Assembly (NCBI GenBank): GCA_036389315.1
Contig: DASVQF010000048.1
Span: forward strand, 186,001 to 250,000
DNA: 64,000 nt
Origin: DASQYE01 sp036389315
GTDB lineage: Bacteria; Acidobacteriota; Blastocatellia; Pyrinomonadales; Pyrinomonadaceae
Direction of reading: 5' to 3'
The translations under genes were made by a program, and so were the position numbers. This document shows, in pieces, positions 18,983-27,534 of this stretch. Under the pieces are notes generated by a model that was given only the letters and a program-made list of their open reading frames with translations, ran no database searches and was not told the DNA's origin. Every line of letters begins with the position of its first letter. Within the stretch, counting starts at the first letter, position 1.

Positions 18983-20158
18983 GTGAAACGTCTTACGATC
19001 CTGGGTCTGGAGAGACTGCTTGAGGAGAAGATAGAGCTTTTGCGCGGCGCGCGCGTGGGGCTTGTCTGTAACCAGGCTTCGGTGGATCATTGCTTGAGCC
19101 ACGCGGCAGACCTGTTGCACGAGCGGACTGAGTTCAGGCTGACGGCGCTCTTCGGCCCGCAGCATGGCATACGCGGCGACGTGCAGGACAACATGGTGGA
19201 GACGGCGCACGCCTTTGACAAAGCCACTGGCAGGCCCATCTACTCGCTCTACAGCGAGACCAGGGAGCCGACCGAAGAGATGCTCCGGGAGGTGGACGCG
19301 CTGGTCTTCGACATGCAGGACGTTGGCTGCCGCATATACACCTTCATATACACGCTGGCCAACTGCATGAGGGCGGCCGAGAGGTTCTCTAAGCGCGTGG
19401 TCGTCTGCGACCGTCCCAACCCGATCACCGGCACACACGTGGCCGGAAACCTCCTGGAGACGGAGTACGCCTCCTTCGTGGGCCAGTTTCCGATTCCGAC
19501 CCGGCACGGCATGACCGTAGGGGAGCTGGCAGGCATGTTCAAGGAGCATTACGGCATAAGCTGTGAGCTGGATGTAGTGGCCATGCGGGGGTGGAGTCGC
19601 GAGCAGTGGATGGACGAGACGGACGCCCCCTGGGTCTTGCCCTCGCCGAATATGCCTACGCTTGAGACGGCTACGGTCTTTCCGGGCACTGTTCACCTGG
19701 AAGGCACGCAGCTCTCCGAAGGGCGGGGAACGACTCGTCCTTTCGAGCTGATAGGCGCGCCTTACATAGATGCTGAGGAGTATGCGTTGCGGCTCAGGTC
19801 GCACGGCTTCCAGGGGGTGCATTTTCGTCCCTGCGGTTTCCAGCCGACTTTTCAGAAGCATGCCGGGAAGGCTTGCGGCGGGGTACAGATACACGTCACC
19901 GAGCGCGAGGAGTTCGAGCCTGTGATCGTGGGCATTGCCGCAGTCAAGGCGGCATATGATCTTTACACGGAGCATTTTCGCTGGAAGGAGCCGCCTTACG
20001 AATACGTCTACGACAAGAACCCTTTTGACGTGATCGCCGGAACGGACAAGCTCAGGGCGAGCATAGAAGGGGGCGAGTCTATCGAGGCGATAAGCGAGAG
20101 CTGGGCCGCGGGGGTGGAGGACTTCAAGCGGCTGCGCTCCAAATATCTATTGTATTAG
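18983..20158 (+). CDS. namZ: DUF1343 / NamZ-like exo-beta-N-acetylmuramidase (GH171 type)
   Basis: A 391-residue DUF1343 protein. Diagnostic stretches are GARVGLVCNQASVD, ALFGPQHGIRG, VDALVFDMQDVGCRIYTFIYT, VCDRPNPITG, PSPNMPT and EGTQLSEGRGTTRPFE. The characterised member, NamZ of Bacillus, removes terminal N-acetylmuramic acid from murein fragments. No signal peptide is evident, so it may be cytoplasmic here. The start is GTG at 18983, with GAGGGA a few bases upstream. It belongs to a plus-strand run with the C26 gene, consistent with muropeptide recycling. Confidence 0.9.
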   Translation: MKRLTILGLERLLEEKIELLRGARVGLVCNQASVDHCLSHAADLLHERTEFRLTALFGPQHGIRGDVQDNMVETAHAFDKATGRPIYSLYSETREPTEEMLREVDALVFDMQDVGCRIYTFIYTLANCMRAAERFSKRVVVCDRPNPITGTHVAGNLLETEYASFVGQFPIPTRHGMTVGELAGMFKEHYGISCELDVVAMRGWSREQWMDETDAPWVLPSPNMPTLETATVFPGTVHLEGTQLSEGRGTTRPFELIGAPYIDAEEYALRLRSHGFQGVHFRPCGFQPTFQKHAGKACGGVQIHVTEREEFEPVIVGIAAVKAAYDLYTEHFRWKEPPYEYVYDKNPFDVIAGTDKLRASIEGGESIEAISESWAAGVEDFKRLRSKYLLY

Positions 20159-20266
20159 CCGCAGATAGACAAAGGCTGTGGAGGTTTTACCTTAAATGGC
20201 GGCGTGCCGACTCTTCAGGCAATGCATGAAGTATTTAGAGGCTCAAGGCCAGGATGAGGATTGAGG

Positions 20267-20866
20267 ATGTCCCAAAGCGAGATATACGAGATTGACCCTT
20301 TGCTGGCGGAATGCGAGCGCCTGCACGGCCACCTGTGCGCGGGCCAATTGCTGGGCGTGCGCATGGCCCTGCTCGGGTGTGAGCTGATAGGCATCAAAGA
20401 CCCGCGCGGAGCCGACCGGAAGAAGCTGATCGTGTGGGTCGAGATAGACCGCTGCATGGCAGATGCCCTGGGGGCCGTGACCGGTGCCCGGCTCGGGAAA
20501 CGCAGTTTGAAATATATGGATTACGGCAAGGTGGCTGCCACCTTCCTCAACACTGAGAGCGGGGCGGCCGTGCGTATAGCTGCCCTGGACGAGTCGCGTG
20601 CCCTGGCGGATGCGCGCTACCCTGAGATAGAGAGCAAGCGTGAGCGGCAGTTGAGGGCCTACAGGGAGGCAGCCGACTGTGAGCTGTTCAAGGTCGAGCG
20701 GGTCAAAGTGGCTTACGGTGAGCTGGACGCTCCCGGAAGGCCGCGCTCGCGCGTGCGCTGCGAGAGGTGCTTTGAGGGGATCAACGACGGGCGCGAGGAG
20801 CCAGGGGCCGGGGGAGAGGTCTTATGTCGCAGTTGCGCCTTCGGCGGCTATTACAGCCCCGCCTGA
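20267..20866 (+). CDS. FmdE-family protein with C-terminal zinc ribbon
   Basis: A 199-residue protein with the FmdE signature CERLHGHLCAGQLLGVRMA (His, Cys metal ligands) and the following WVEIDRCMADALGAVTG, KRSLKYMDYGKVAATF. It ends in a treble-clef/ribbon with paired Cys: VRCERCFEG and VLCRSCAFGG. FmdE was named from the methanogen formylmethanofuran dehydrogenase operon. Bacterial members are widespread, with no settled function, and may be Mo/Fe-related. The ATG at 20267 with GAGG upstream is preferred over an in-frame TTG six bases earlier. No molybdoenzyme gene is nearby. Confidence 0.82.
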   Translation: MSQSEIYEIDPLLAECERLHGHLCAGQLLGVRMALLGCELIGIKDPRGADRKKLIVWVEIDRCMADALGAVTGARLGKRSLKYMDYGKVAATFLNTESGAAVRIAALDESRALADARYPEIESKRERQLRAYREAADCELFKVERVKVAYGELDAPGRPRSRVRCERCFEGINDGREEPGAGGEVLCRSCAFGGYYSPA

Positions 20867-21010
20867 CTGTTTTAAGGCTTGGGGGGCGTGAGCCTGGCCC
20901 GCCTGAAGGGCTCGCTGTGGAGGTGTAATGCCGAGCCAACGTGCACGCGGGCGGCCAGCAACTAAAGAGCCTCTGAGATAGGCACGGCTCCTGCCCTTTC
21001 GCCCTGCGGC

Positions 21011-21024
21011 GCGTCCGATAACGC
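21011..21024 (+). repeat. CGTCCGATAA repeat copy 3 (full GCGTCCGATAACGC form)
   Basis: An intergenic copy between the FmdE-like and VWA genes. The 14-base form GCGTCCGATAACGC is repeated exactly (in reverse) near 29741 and 43009. CCCGGCGGAGG follows. Confidence 0.65.
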
Positions 21025-21088
21025 CCCGGCGGAGGTCGGCTGGCCCTTCCAGGCGTAGAGTGAAATCAAAGAGTGGCATGAGAGAGTT

Positions 21089-22180
21089 ATGTCTAGCTTT
21101 TGGCAGCGGCGTGGAATGATCCGAAAGGGGATCGTCTGCGCTTTGATCTGTGCTTTGATCTTGTTGGTGCAGGTGGTCTGCGGGCCAGGTGTGCTGGCGC
21201 AGAGCGGCAGGAGGTTAGAGCCTGCTGCGGAGTCTGTAGGCCAGGGCTCCGGCGCGGCCGAAGATACGGATGTCGTGCGGGTCAGAACTGAGGAGGTCTT
21301 GCTGCCTGTCTCTGTGCGCGATGCGACGGGCGCCCCTGTGGCGGGGCTCGGGCGCGACAGTTTTTTCGTCTATGATAACGGGGTGCGGCAGGAGATCAAC
21401 AGCTTCAACCGCGAGCGCATCCCCGCAAACATAGTGTTGCTGCTGGACGCTTCTGGGAGCGTTTTTGGCAAGATGCGCCTGATACGCGAGGCTGCCAAGC
21501 GGTTCATACAGGGGTTGCAGGCCGAAGACAAGGTCTGTGTCATGCAGTTCGCGGATAAGGTGGAGCTGTTGCAGGACTGGACTGGGGCTTCGGAACAGAA
21601 GCCCCTTTTGAAATCTTTAGAGTGGCGCTATCACGCAGGGCTGAGCACGGCCTTCTATGACGGCCTGTACCTGGCCGCGCAGCAACAGTTGAGCAAGGTG
21701 GAGGGCAGACGCCTGATCATCCTGCTGACGGACGGCATAGAGACTGCCGAGCGCCGGCGCGCAAGCTACGAGGATGCCTTGAGCGCTGTGCGCAGGCAGG
21801 GCGCGAGCGTCTACGTGGTTAGCCTGACTGCTTCACTGCGGGCGCTTTTAGAAGAGCAGACCTGCGGCGGCAAGTGGTCAAGCATATTGGCCTGTGGCTA
21901 CGACCCGAGTCAGGTTTCTCGCTCCCTCTCGATCATAGAGGGGGCTGAGAAGCTCTTGACTGGGCTGGCTTTGCAAACGGGCGGGCGTATATTTCTTCCG
22001 GTCAAGGAGGAGGATTTGGGGCCAGCCTACAGCGCCATAGCAGAGGAACTGCGCACGCAGTACATCATAACCTACAGGCCGCATCCGAAGGGTGCGGCGG
22101 GGAATTGGCGGCGCGTGCGCGTGCTGGTCTCGCCCGGCGGCTACGAAGTGGCTGCGCGCGAGGGTTATACTGTTCAGTAG
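21089..22180 (+). CDS. VWFA-related acidobacterial domain protein
   Basis: A 363-residue exported protein. The N-terminal segment (ICALILLVQVVCGPGVLAQ) is a signal peptide. A beta-rich lead (VRTEEVLLPVSVRDATGAPVAGL) and FVYDNGVRQEINSF are the hallmark of VWFA-related acidobacterial proteins. The von Willebrand A domain has a MIDAS motif (LLLDASGSVFGKM), a conserved Thr/Asp (LLTDGIE) and ends near TYRPHPKGAAGNWRRVRVLV. Metal-dependent protein binding outside the membrane is likely, but partners are unknown. It is followed 39 bases later by a small membrane-protein gene. Confidence 0.9.
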   Translation: MSSFWQRRGMIRKGIVCALICALILLVQVVCGPGVLAQSGRRLEPAAESVGQGSGAAEDTDVVRVRTEEVLLPVSVRDATGAPVAGLGRDSFFVYDNGVRQEINSFNRERIPANIVLLLDASGSVFGKMRLIREAAKRFIQGLQAEDKVCVMQFADKVELLQDWTGASEQKPLLKSLEWRYHAGLSTAFYDGLYLAAQQQLSKVEGRRLIILLTDGIETAERRRASYEDALSAVRRQGASVYVVSLTASLRALLEEQTCGGKWSSILACGYDPSQVSRSLSIIEGAEKLLTGLALQTGGRIFLPVKEEDLGPAYSAIAEELRTQYIITYRPHPKGAAGNWRRVRVLVSPGGYEVAAREGYTVQ

Positions 22181-22219
22181 ACTTTTTTTTCAGCGGAGGG
22201 CTGAGGAGGAAAAATCCTT

Positions 22220-22660
22220 TTGAGGACGAAAGAGAGAGGTTTAAGTGGCGGGGCGGCGGCGGGAGGGGCAACGGCTACTGCCTGGCTGATGGGTTTGGCC
22301 GCCTGGGCCTTTCCGGGGGCCGGCCACTTGTTGCAGGGGCGGTTGGTGCGGGCGCTGCTTTTAGGAGGGGCCGTCTGGGCCATGTTCATAGCCGGGCTCC
22401 TGCTTGGGGGCCATCTCTTCGACCTGAGCGGCCAGGAGGATGGGAATGCGCTGCTGCGTGTGCCGCCGATGATCGCCAACCTGGGCTCAGGCGTATTGTA
22501 CTTCTACTGCTGGGCGACAGGGACGGGCTTTGCCGAGGGGGCTGAGCAGGCTGCGCGTGCTACCTTCGAGTACGGCAATACCTTTCTGCTGGTCGCGGGG
22601 CTCTTAAATTACCTGGCAATGCTGGATGCCTTCGACATAGCGGCTGGGAGGAAGTCTTGA
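22220..22660 (+). CDS. DUF6677-type small membrane protein
   Basis: A 146-residue protein with about four hydrophobic helices (WLMGLAAWAFPGAGHLLQG, ALLLGGAVWAMFIAGLLLGG, GVLYFYCWATG, NTFLLVAGLLNYLAMLDAFDIA). The FPGAGHLLQGR motif at the first helix end and the YLAMLDAFDIA end recall DUF6677/TM2-like acidobacterial proteins. The start is TTG at 22220 with GAGGAGG about nine bases upstream. Its TGA overlaps the TTG start of the next small gene. Function is unknown. Confidence 0.75.
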   Translation: MRTKERGLSGGAAAGGATATAWLMGLAAWAFPGAGHLLQGRLVRALLLGGAVWAMFIAGLLLGGHLFDLSGQEDGNALLRVPPMIANLGSGVLYFYCWATGTGFAEGAEQAARATFEYGNTFLLVAGLLNYLAMLDAFDIAAGRKS

Positions 22661-22827
22661 TACATTTTTTGATGATGATCTCGTTTGCGGCCCTGGTAGC
22701 AGTGGTTTTCGGCATAGTGGGACGCGATACGGCTCGGGAGCGGGCACTGTACGGGCTCAAAATCTTCGCGGAGTTCGTAGGGATAGGGCTGGCGCTGGCC
22801 TGGCTACTATATTTCCTGCCCTTGTAG
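22657..22827 (+). CDS. Small membrane protein (56 residues), coupled to DUF6677 gene
   Basis: A short frame from TTG at 22657 (overlapping the previous TGA as TTGA) to TAG at 22827. GGAGG sits five bases before the TTG, a strong ribosome site. The product has two hydrophobic helices, MMISFAALVAVVFGIVG and FVGIGLALAWLLYFLPL, joined by a charged RDTARERALYGLK segment. Coupling, a good ribosome site and consistent helices support a real gene. Two in-frame ATGs (22672, 22675) are alternative starts. No function is recognised; it may be a partner of the preceding protein. Confidence 0.7.
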   Translation: MIHFLMMISFAALVAVVFGIVGRDTARERALYGLKIFAEFVGIGLALAWLLYFLPL

Positions 22828-22872
22828 GATCAGGAGATGAGGCGCATGAGGGGGGAGCACAGGCGCTCTCCT

Positions 22873-22882
22873 GCGTCCGATA
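22873..22882 (+). repeat. CGTCCGATAA repeat copy 4
   Basis: An exact 10-mer copy (with T-G before it and CGAAAG after it) just upstream of recO. Confidence 0.6.
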
Positions 22883-22944
22883 ACGAAAGTGAGGGAGTGT
22901 CCTCACCAGACCTTGCGCACAAAAAGAGAGAGCCGGGGCGAGAG

Positions 22945-23706
22945 ATGGGGCTTGTCGAGAGCGAAGCGATAATCATACGGACTTACAATCTGGCCGAGGC
23001 TGATAAGATCGTCGTCAGCCTGACGCGCAGGGCCGGCTTAGTGCGCGCCGTGGCCAGGGGGGCGCGCAGGTTGAAGAGCAAGTACGGTGCCGGCCTGGAG
23101 CCTTTCACGCTCGTCAACCTCAGCTTTTACGAGAAGGAGGGGCGCGAGCTGCACTCCCTGCGCGAGCTTGAGATAGTGCGCTCCTACTTCCACCTCTCAA
23201 GCAACATGGAGGTTTCTGCGGCCCTGGGCCAGATGAGCGAGCTGGTGCTGGAGTTTGCACCGCCGCACGAGCCCAACGAGAAGCTGTTCAGAATGGTCAA
23301 AGCCTGCCTGACAGCCCTATCGCACCAGACAGAGGACTTGCGGGCCATCCTGCTCTACTTCGAGCTCTGGCTACTCAAGCTGGCAGGCTTCCTGCCGAGC
23401 CAGAAGTCTTGCACGGACTGCGGCAAACGCCTGCTGGGGCAGGGCTCTGTCTATCTGAACATGGACGGGAAGCCGCGTTGCAGGGCTTGCAGTGGCGGGC
23501 AGGGAACGCCTCTGTCTGGCGAAGCGCACGCACAGGTGTTGGCCGCGCAGAGCCTCTCGCCGGGGGAGTTCGCAGAGCGAATGCGCCTGGCGACAGAGGG
23601 TTCGCAAGCGGAGATGGAGCAGTTGACCAGGCGGCTCATAGAACGCATCCTGGAGCGGGAGCTGCGCGCGCGTGCCTCTCTTAAAGCTCTAAAAATTGAG
23701 GTTTAA
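22945..23706 (+). CDS. recO: DNA repair protein RecO
   Basis: A 253-residue protein with an N-terminal OB fold (ESEAIIIRTYNLAEADKIVVSLTRRAGLVRAVARGARR is the conserved opening). A helical region and a four-Cys zinc site (SCTDCGK and RCRACSGG) follow. RecO loads RecA on SSB-coated DNA in the RecF pathway. The start is the ATG at 22945 preceded by GCGAGAG; the open frame reaches to 22837, but the extra 36 residues look unlike any RecO N-terminus. It lies 26 bases before the LptF/LptG-like gene. Confidence 0.93.
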   Translation: MGLVESEAIIIRTYNLAEADKIVVSLTRRAGLVRAVARGARRLKSKYGAGLEPFTLVNLSFYEKEGRELHSLRELEIVRSYFHLSSNMEVSAALGQMSELVLEFAPPHEPNEKLFRMVKACLTALSHQTEDLRAILLYFELWLLKLAGFLPSQKSCTDCGKRLLGQGSVYLNMDGKPRCRACSGGQGTPLSGEAHAQVLAAQSLSPGEFAERMRLATEGSQAEMEQLTRRLIERILERELRARASLKALKIEV

Positions 23707-23732
23707 AAGGCGAGAAGCGCCAGGGTGAGAAG

Positions 23733-26072
23733 ATGTTTTCAGGCAGCAGATTGATAGAGAGGTACGTCCTGGGGGCCATACTGCCCTACCTGCTGCTGGC
23801 CCTGCTGCTGCTGACTGCAACGCTGATGGGACAGCAGGCGGGCCGCTTCGGCGAGCTGCTGGTGGGCAGCAGCGCAGTGCCGCTCAAGCTCGTCTGGGAG
23901 ATCACGGCTGCGCTCGTCCCGAACGTGCTCTCCTTCACGCTGCCGATGGCCATGCTGGCCGGCACGATGATCGGGTTCAGCCGCATGGGCAGCGACAGCG
24001 AGCTTGTGGCCATGCGCGCCGCAGGGGTAGGGACCTGGCGTCTGTTATGGCCCGTGCTCTTGCTTGGAGCGCTGCTCTCACTGGCCACACTCTTTATCAA
24101 CTTCGAGCTGACGCCGGAATCTGCGCGCACGATCAGGCGGGCAGGCCTGCGCGCGGCCCTCTACAAGCTGGACTCGCCCATAGAGCCGCGCTCCTTCAAC
24201 GCAGAGATTCCGGGCTACGTGGTCTACGTGCGCGACGGCGACAAGACGCAGGGGCGCTGGGGCAGGGTGTTCATATACTCGCGCGACCAGGAGGGGGCCA
24301 CGCACCTGATTACTGCGCGCTCCGGCCGCATAGATGCGGCGGCGGAAGCCTCCGAGCTGGTCTTAACGGACGCGGTCGCCACGAAGCTGCCGGCGGCGAC
24401 AAAGCAGGGCGAGGGCGAATACGTGACAGAGCGCTTGGCGCAACTGCGCATAGCCTTCAACACAGGGCGCAAGGCCGTCCTGGATAAGATGCGCGGCGAC
24501 GAGCCTGAGCCTGACGAGATGGCTTGGCGCGAGCTGAGAGACTACGCCGCGCGCACGGGCGGGGCAGAAGGGCTCGGCGCAGCCACCCTCTTGCAAAAGA
24601 GGCTGACGCTGGCGGCTGCTCCCCTGGTCTTCGCCCTCTTAGGCGCGGCCCTGGGCCTGCGCGTCAGAAAGGGAGGGCGCGGGATGGGCGTGCTGCTCTC
24701 CCTGCTGGCCCTGATAGCCTATTACCTGCTCTCACTGCTGGGCGAGCAGATGGCGCGCGCAGGCACAGTTCCGGTCATGGCCGGAGCCTGGCTGGCCACT
24801 GCCTTGACCGTCACGAGCAGCCTCTTTTTACTGCTCCTTACCAGGAAGCGGCTGTGGGGAGGGGCTAGAAGGGTGCGCGCAGGCACAGGCTCGGCGGACT
24901 TTTCCGCCGGAGCGGGCGCGAAGAGAGTCTCGGGCAGAGAGGCGTCCACACAGGCCCCATCAGGCGCTAGGGCCGCCCGTCCGCTGGGCTTTCCGGGTCT
25001 CTTGGACATGAGCCTGCTGCGCATGCTCTCGCTCAGTTTCCTCTATTCCCTGGCCGCGCTGGTCGCGATTTTCCTCATCTTTACCCTCTTCGAGCTGTGG
25101 CGTTTCATAGCCGCCACTGGGGCGGGAGCGCGCCTGGTCGCTCAATATATACTGTTTTTGCTGCCGCTTCTGAGCGTGGAACTGCTGCCGGCGAGCGTCC
25201 TGCTGGCGATGCTAGTGACGTATGCCCTGATGACCAGGCGCAGCGAGACAGTGGCCTGGTGGGCTTGCGGGCAGAGCGTCTACAGGCTCGTTCTGCCCGG
25301 CCTGCTGTTTGCCGCCGCCGTAGGCTTCTGTATGTGGCTGATACAGGAGAGGCTCATGCCACAGGCTAACCTGCGCCAGGACGCCCTGCGCGCGCAGATC
25401 AGGGGAGGGGTCTCAAGAACAAACACAAATGCCGGCCGGCAATGGCTGGCGGCGGCGGGCAACGGCCGCCTCTATTCTTACGAGTACGAGGATGAAAGCT
25501 CTCGGCTGAAAGACCTGACGGTCTACGACTTCGACGCAGAGGGGGTTCACCTGCGACAGGCCACGCGCGCTCTGGAAGGCGTCTGGACGGCCCCTGACCG
25601 CCTGGAGTTGCGGGAGGCGCAAATCCTGTTCTTCAGAGGGGAAGCGACAGAGCGCGTGCGCGCCGCGAGGATGCCGCTTGAGGGTGTGGAGCCGGAGGAG
25701 GTTTTCCGGCCGGGAACGGATAAGCCTGCTTATTTAAACGCCGGGCAATTAAGCGCTTACATAAAGAGCGTTAAGCAGAGGGGCGGGGCCGTCTACGCCC
25801 TGGCCGCGGCCCTCCAGCGCAAGTATACAGACCCCTTAGGAACGCTCGTCATGGCCCTCATAGGCATCCCCCTGGCCCTGGCCTTCGGGCGGCGCAGCGC
25901 CATCATCGCGCTGGTCGCTGCCCTGGGCGTCGGCCTGGGCTTTCGCGCCGTCACCGGCGGATTCACGCAACTGGCCATATACGGGCTGCTGCCGGCCGCC
26001 GTGGCCGCCTGGGCCCCGCCCGTTATCTTCGCTTCGACGGGAATATACCTGCTCTTCCGGGCCCGCACCTGA
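23733..26072 (+). CDS. LptF/LptG permease fusion (YjgP/YjgQ family)
   Basis: A 779-residue protein holding two tandem LptF/G-type permeases. The first spans about 1-370: an opening helix RYVLGAILPYLL, three early helices with PMAMLAGTMIGFSRMGSDSELVAMRAAG, a periplasmic beta-jellyroll (about 125-250), then three helices. A Gly/Ala-rich linker (about 373-425) joins it to a second copy (426-779) with VLLAMLVTYALMTRRSETVAWWACG and its own jellyroll and final helices. In most bacteria LptF and LptG are separate proteins that, with LptB, extract lipopolysaccharide. A fusion implies fixed 1:1 stoichiometry. No LptB is visible nearby. Confidence 0.9.
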   Translation: MFSGSRLIERYVLGAILPYLLLALLLLTATLMGQQAGRFGELLVGSSAVPLKLVWEITAALVPNVLSFTLPMAMLAGTMIGFSRMGSDSELVAMRAAGVGTWRLLWPVLLLGALLSLATLFINFELTPESARTIRRAGLRAALYKLDSPIEPRSFNAEIPGYVVYVRDGDKTQGRWGRVFIYSRDQEGATHLITARSGRIDAAAEASELVLTDAVATKLPAATKQGEGEYVTERLAQLRIAFNTGRKAVLDKMRGDEPEPDEMAWRELRDYAARTGGAEGLGAATLLQKRLTLAAAPLVFALLGAALGLRVRKGGRGMGVLLSLLALIAYYLLSLLGEQMARAGTVPVMAGAWLATALTVTSSLFLLLLTRKRLWGGARRVRAGTGSADFSAGAGAKRVSGREASTQAPSGARAARPLGFPGLLDMSLLRMLSLSFLYSLAALVAIFLIFTLFELWRFIAATGAGARLVAQYILFLLPLLSVELLPASVLLAMLVTYALMTRRSETVAWWACGQSVYRLVLPGLLFAAAVGFCMWLIQERLMPQANLRQDALRAQIRGGVSRTNTNAGRQWLAAAGNGRLYSYEYEDESSRLKDLTVYDFDAEGVHLRQATRALEGVWTAPDRLELREAQILFFRGEATERVRAARMPLEGVEPEEVFRPGTDKPAYLNAGQLSAYIKSVKQRGGAVYALAAALQRKYTDPLGTLVMALIGIPLALAFGRRSAIIALVAALGVGLGFRAVTGGFTQLAIYGLLPAAVAAWAPPVIFASTGIYLLFRART

Positions 26073-26099
26073 GAGGCGGAAAGGGAAGAGCGCGTGAGA

Positions 26100-26150
26100 A
26101 AGGGCCAAGCGCCGGCCATAAGTTCCATACCGGCGCTGAGCCCTTCTTTT
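26100..26150. terminator. Terminator between convergent lptFG-like and ahcY genes
   Basis: The arms 26100-26115 (AAGGGCCAAGCGCCGG) and 26130-26145 pair over 16 positions with a two-base internal mismatch. The loop is CCATAAGTTCCATA. CTTTT follows on the plus strand, and the AAAG before the left arm gives a T-run on the minus strand. Confidence 0.8.
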
Positions 26151-26188
26151 GTAGGCTTTGCTGATCGCCTCTCTAGGAGCGAAGCGTC

Positions 26189-27466
26189 TTAGGTGCCTGT
26201 CTCCCAACTGGACAGGTATTCGATCTGCTCTGAGGTCAGGCTGTCTATGGACATCCCGAGCGCGCGCAGCTTGAGGCTGGCTATCTCCGTATCGACTTCC
26301 TGCGGCAGGACATGTACGCCAGCCTTGAGCTCGCCCTTCTTCTTTACCAGGTATTCGACCGAGAGCGCCTGGTTGGCGAAGCTCATATCCATCACGCTGG
26401 CCGGGTGGCCCTCGGCCGCGGCGAGGTTGATCAGGCGACCCTCGCCCAGGACTATGATTCGATTGCCGCTGGAGTTGACCCTGTACTCCTCCACAAAGGG
26501 GCGAAGTTGCACTGGCTCGTCTGACATCTCTCGCAAGGCCACAAGATTCAGCTCGAGGTCGAAGTGGCCGCTGTTGCAGACTATCGCTCCGTCCTTCATA
26601 CTGGCGAAGTGCTGTCCGTCTATCACGTGACGGTTGCCCGTGACCGTGACGAAGATATCGCCCAGGCGCGCAGCCTCGGCTATGGGCATGACGCGGAAGC
26701 CGTCCATGACAGCCTCGACGGCCTTGATCGGGTCGACCTCCGTGACCACTATGTTGGCCCCCATGCCGCGCCCGCGCAAGGCCACGCCTTTGCCGCACCA
26801 TCCATAGCCTAAGACGACCAGTGTGCGTCCGGCCAGCAGGATGTTTGTCGCCCGTATGATCCCGTCCAGGGTGGACTGGCCTGTGCCGTAACGGTTGTCG
26901 AAGAAATGCTTGGTCTGAGCGTTATTGACGGCGATGGAAGGGAAGGTCAGCACGCCGGCCGCCTCCATGGCCCGCAGCCGCACGATCCCCGTGGTCGTCT
27001 CCTCAGTCGTCCCGGTGATCTGGGAGACCTGCTCCGGCCTCTCCTTGATCAGGGTGGCGACCACGTCAGACCCGTCGTCTATGATTATCTCAGGCCGTGC
27101 GTCCAGGGCCGTGCGTACATGCCTGTTGTAGGTCTCGGTCGTCTCGCCCTTGATAGCGTAGACGGGCACGCCCCAGTCAGAGACCAGGGAGGCTGCCACG
27201 TCGTCCTGCGTGGAGAGCGGGTTGGAGGCAATCAGGACTGTCTCGGCGCCGCCTGCCTGTAGCGCTCTGACCAGGTTGGCCGTCTCCGTGGTCACGTGCG
27301 CGCAGGCGACGAGTCTTACTCCGCGCAGGGGTTGCTCGGCCTTGAAGCGCTCGCGGATGAGGCGCAGCACGGGCATCTCTCTTTCAGCCCATTCGATCCT
27401 GCGCTTGCCATCGCCCGCCAGGGCCAGGTCTTTAACGTCACACTCAACCGAACGTGTTGCACTCAT
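26189..27466 (-). CDS. ahcY: Adenosylhomocysteinase (SAH hydrolase)
   Basis: A 425-residue NAD-dependent enzyme that splits S-adenosylhomocysteine to adenosine and homocysteine. Visible are the substrate-site LAWAEREMPVL-like opening, HVTTETANLVRAL, DDGSDVVATL, GTTEETTTGI, VNNAQTKHFFDNRYGTGQST, the NAD-binding GYGWCGKGVA, VTGNRHVI and CNSGHFD. The length and the lack of the roughly 40-residue insert seen in longer forms fit the archaeal/thermophile-type subgroup. It lies 68 bases downstream of metK, so the SAM synthesis and SAH removal steps are probably co-expressed. Confidence 0.96.
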   Translation of the reverse strand: MSATRSVECDVKDLALAGDGKRRIEWAEREMPVLRLIRERFKAEQPLRGVRLVACAHVTTETANLVRALQAGGAETVLIASNPLSTQDDVAASLVSDWGVPVYAIKGETTETYNRHVRTALDARPEIIIDDGSDVVATLIKERPEQVSQITGTTEETTTGIVRLRAMEAAGVLTFPSIAVNNAQTKHFFDNRYGTGQSTLDGIIRATNILLAGRTLVVLGYGWCGKGVALRGRGMGANIVVTEVDPIKAVEAVMDGFRVMPIAEAARLGDIFVTVTGNRHVIDGQHFASMKDGAIVCNSGHFDLELNLVALREMSDEPVQLRPFVEEYRVNSSGNRIIVLGEGRLINLAAAEGHPASVMDMSFANQALSVEYLVKKKGELKAGVHVLPQEVDTEIASLKLRALGMSIDSLTSEQIEYLSSWETGT

Positions 27467-27510
27467 GCAGAATATTCCTTCTTTAATGTAATAGGTTAAG
27501 CCGGCGATTC

Positions 27511-27534
27511 AAAGCCCTTGATATTCAAGGGGCT
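27511..27534 (-). promoter_or_regulatory. Hairpin between metK and ahcY
   Basis: GCCCTTGA and TCAAGGGGC flank the three bases TAT, forming a stem with one bulge that abuts the metK stop. No strong T-run follows on the minus strand, so it is more likely an attenuating or mRNA-stabilising hairpin than a full terminator. Confidence 0.35.

Noticed and set aside
25836..26801. Minus-strand frame of 321 codons across lptFG-like and ahcY ends
   Set aside because: Shadow crossing two real genes and their terminator; composition is Arg/Gly/Gln-rich without motifs.
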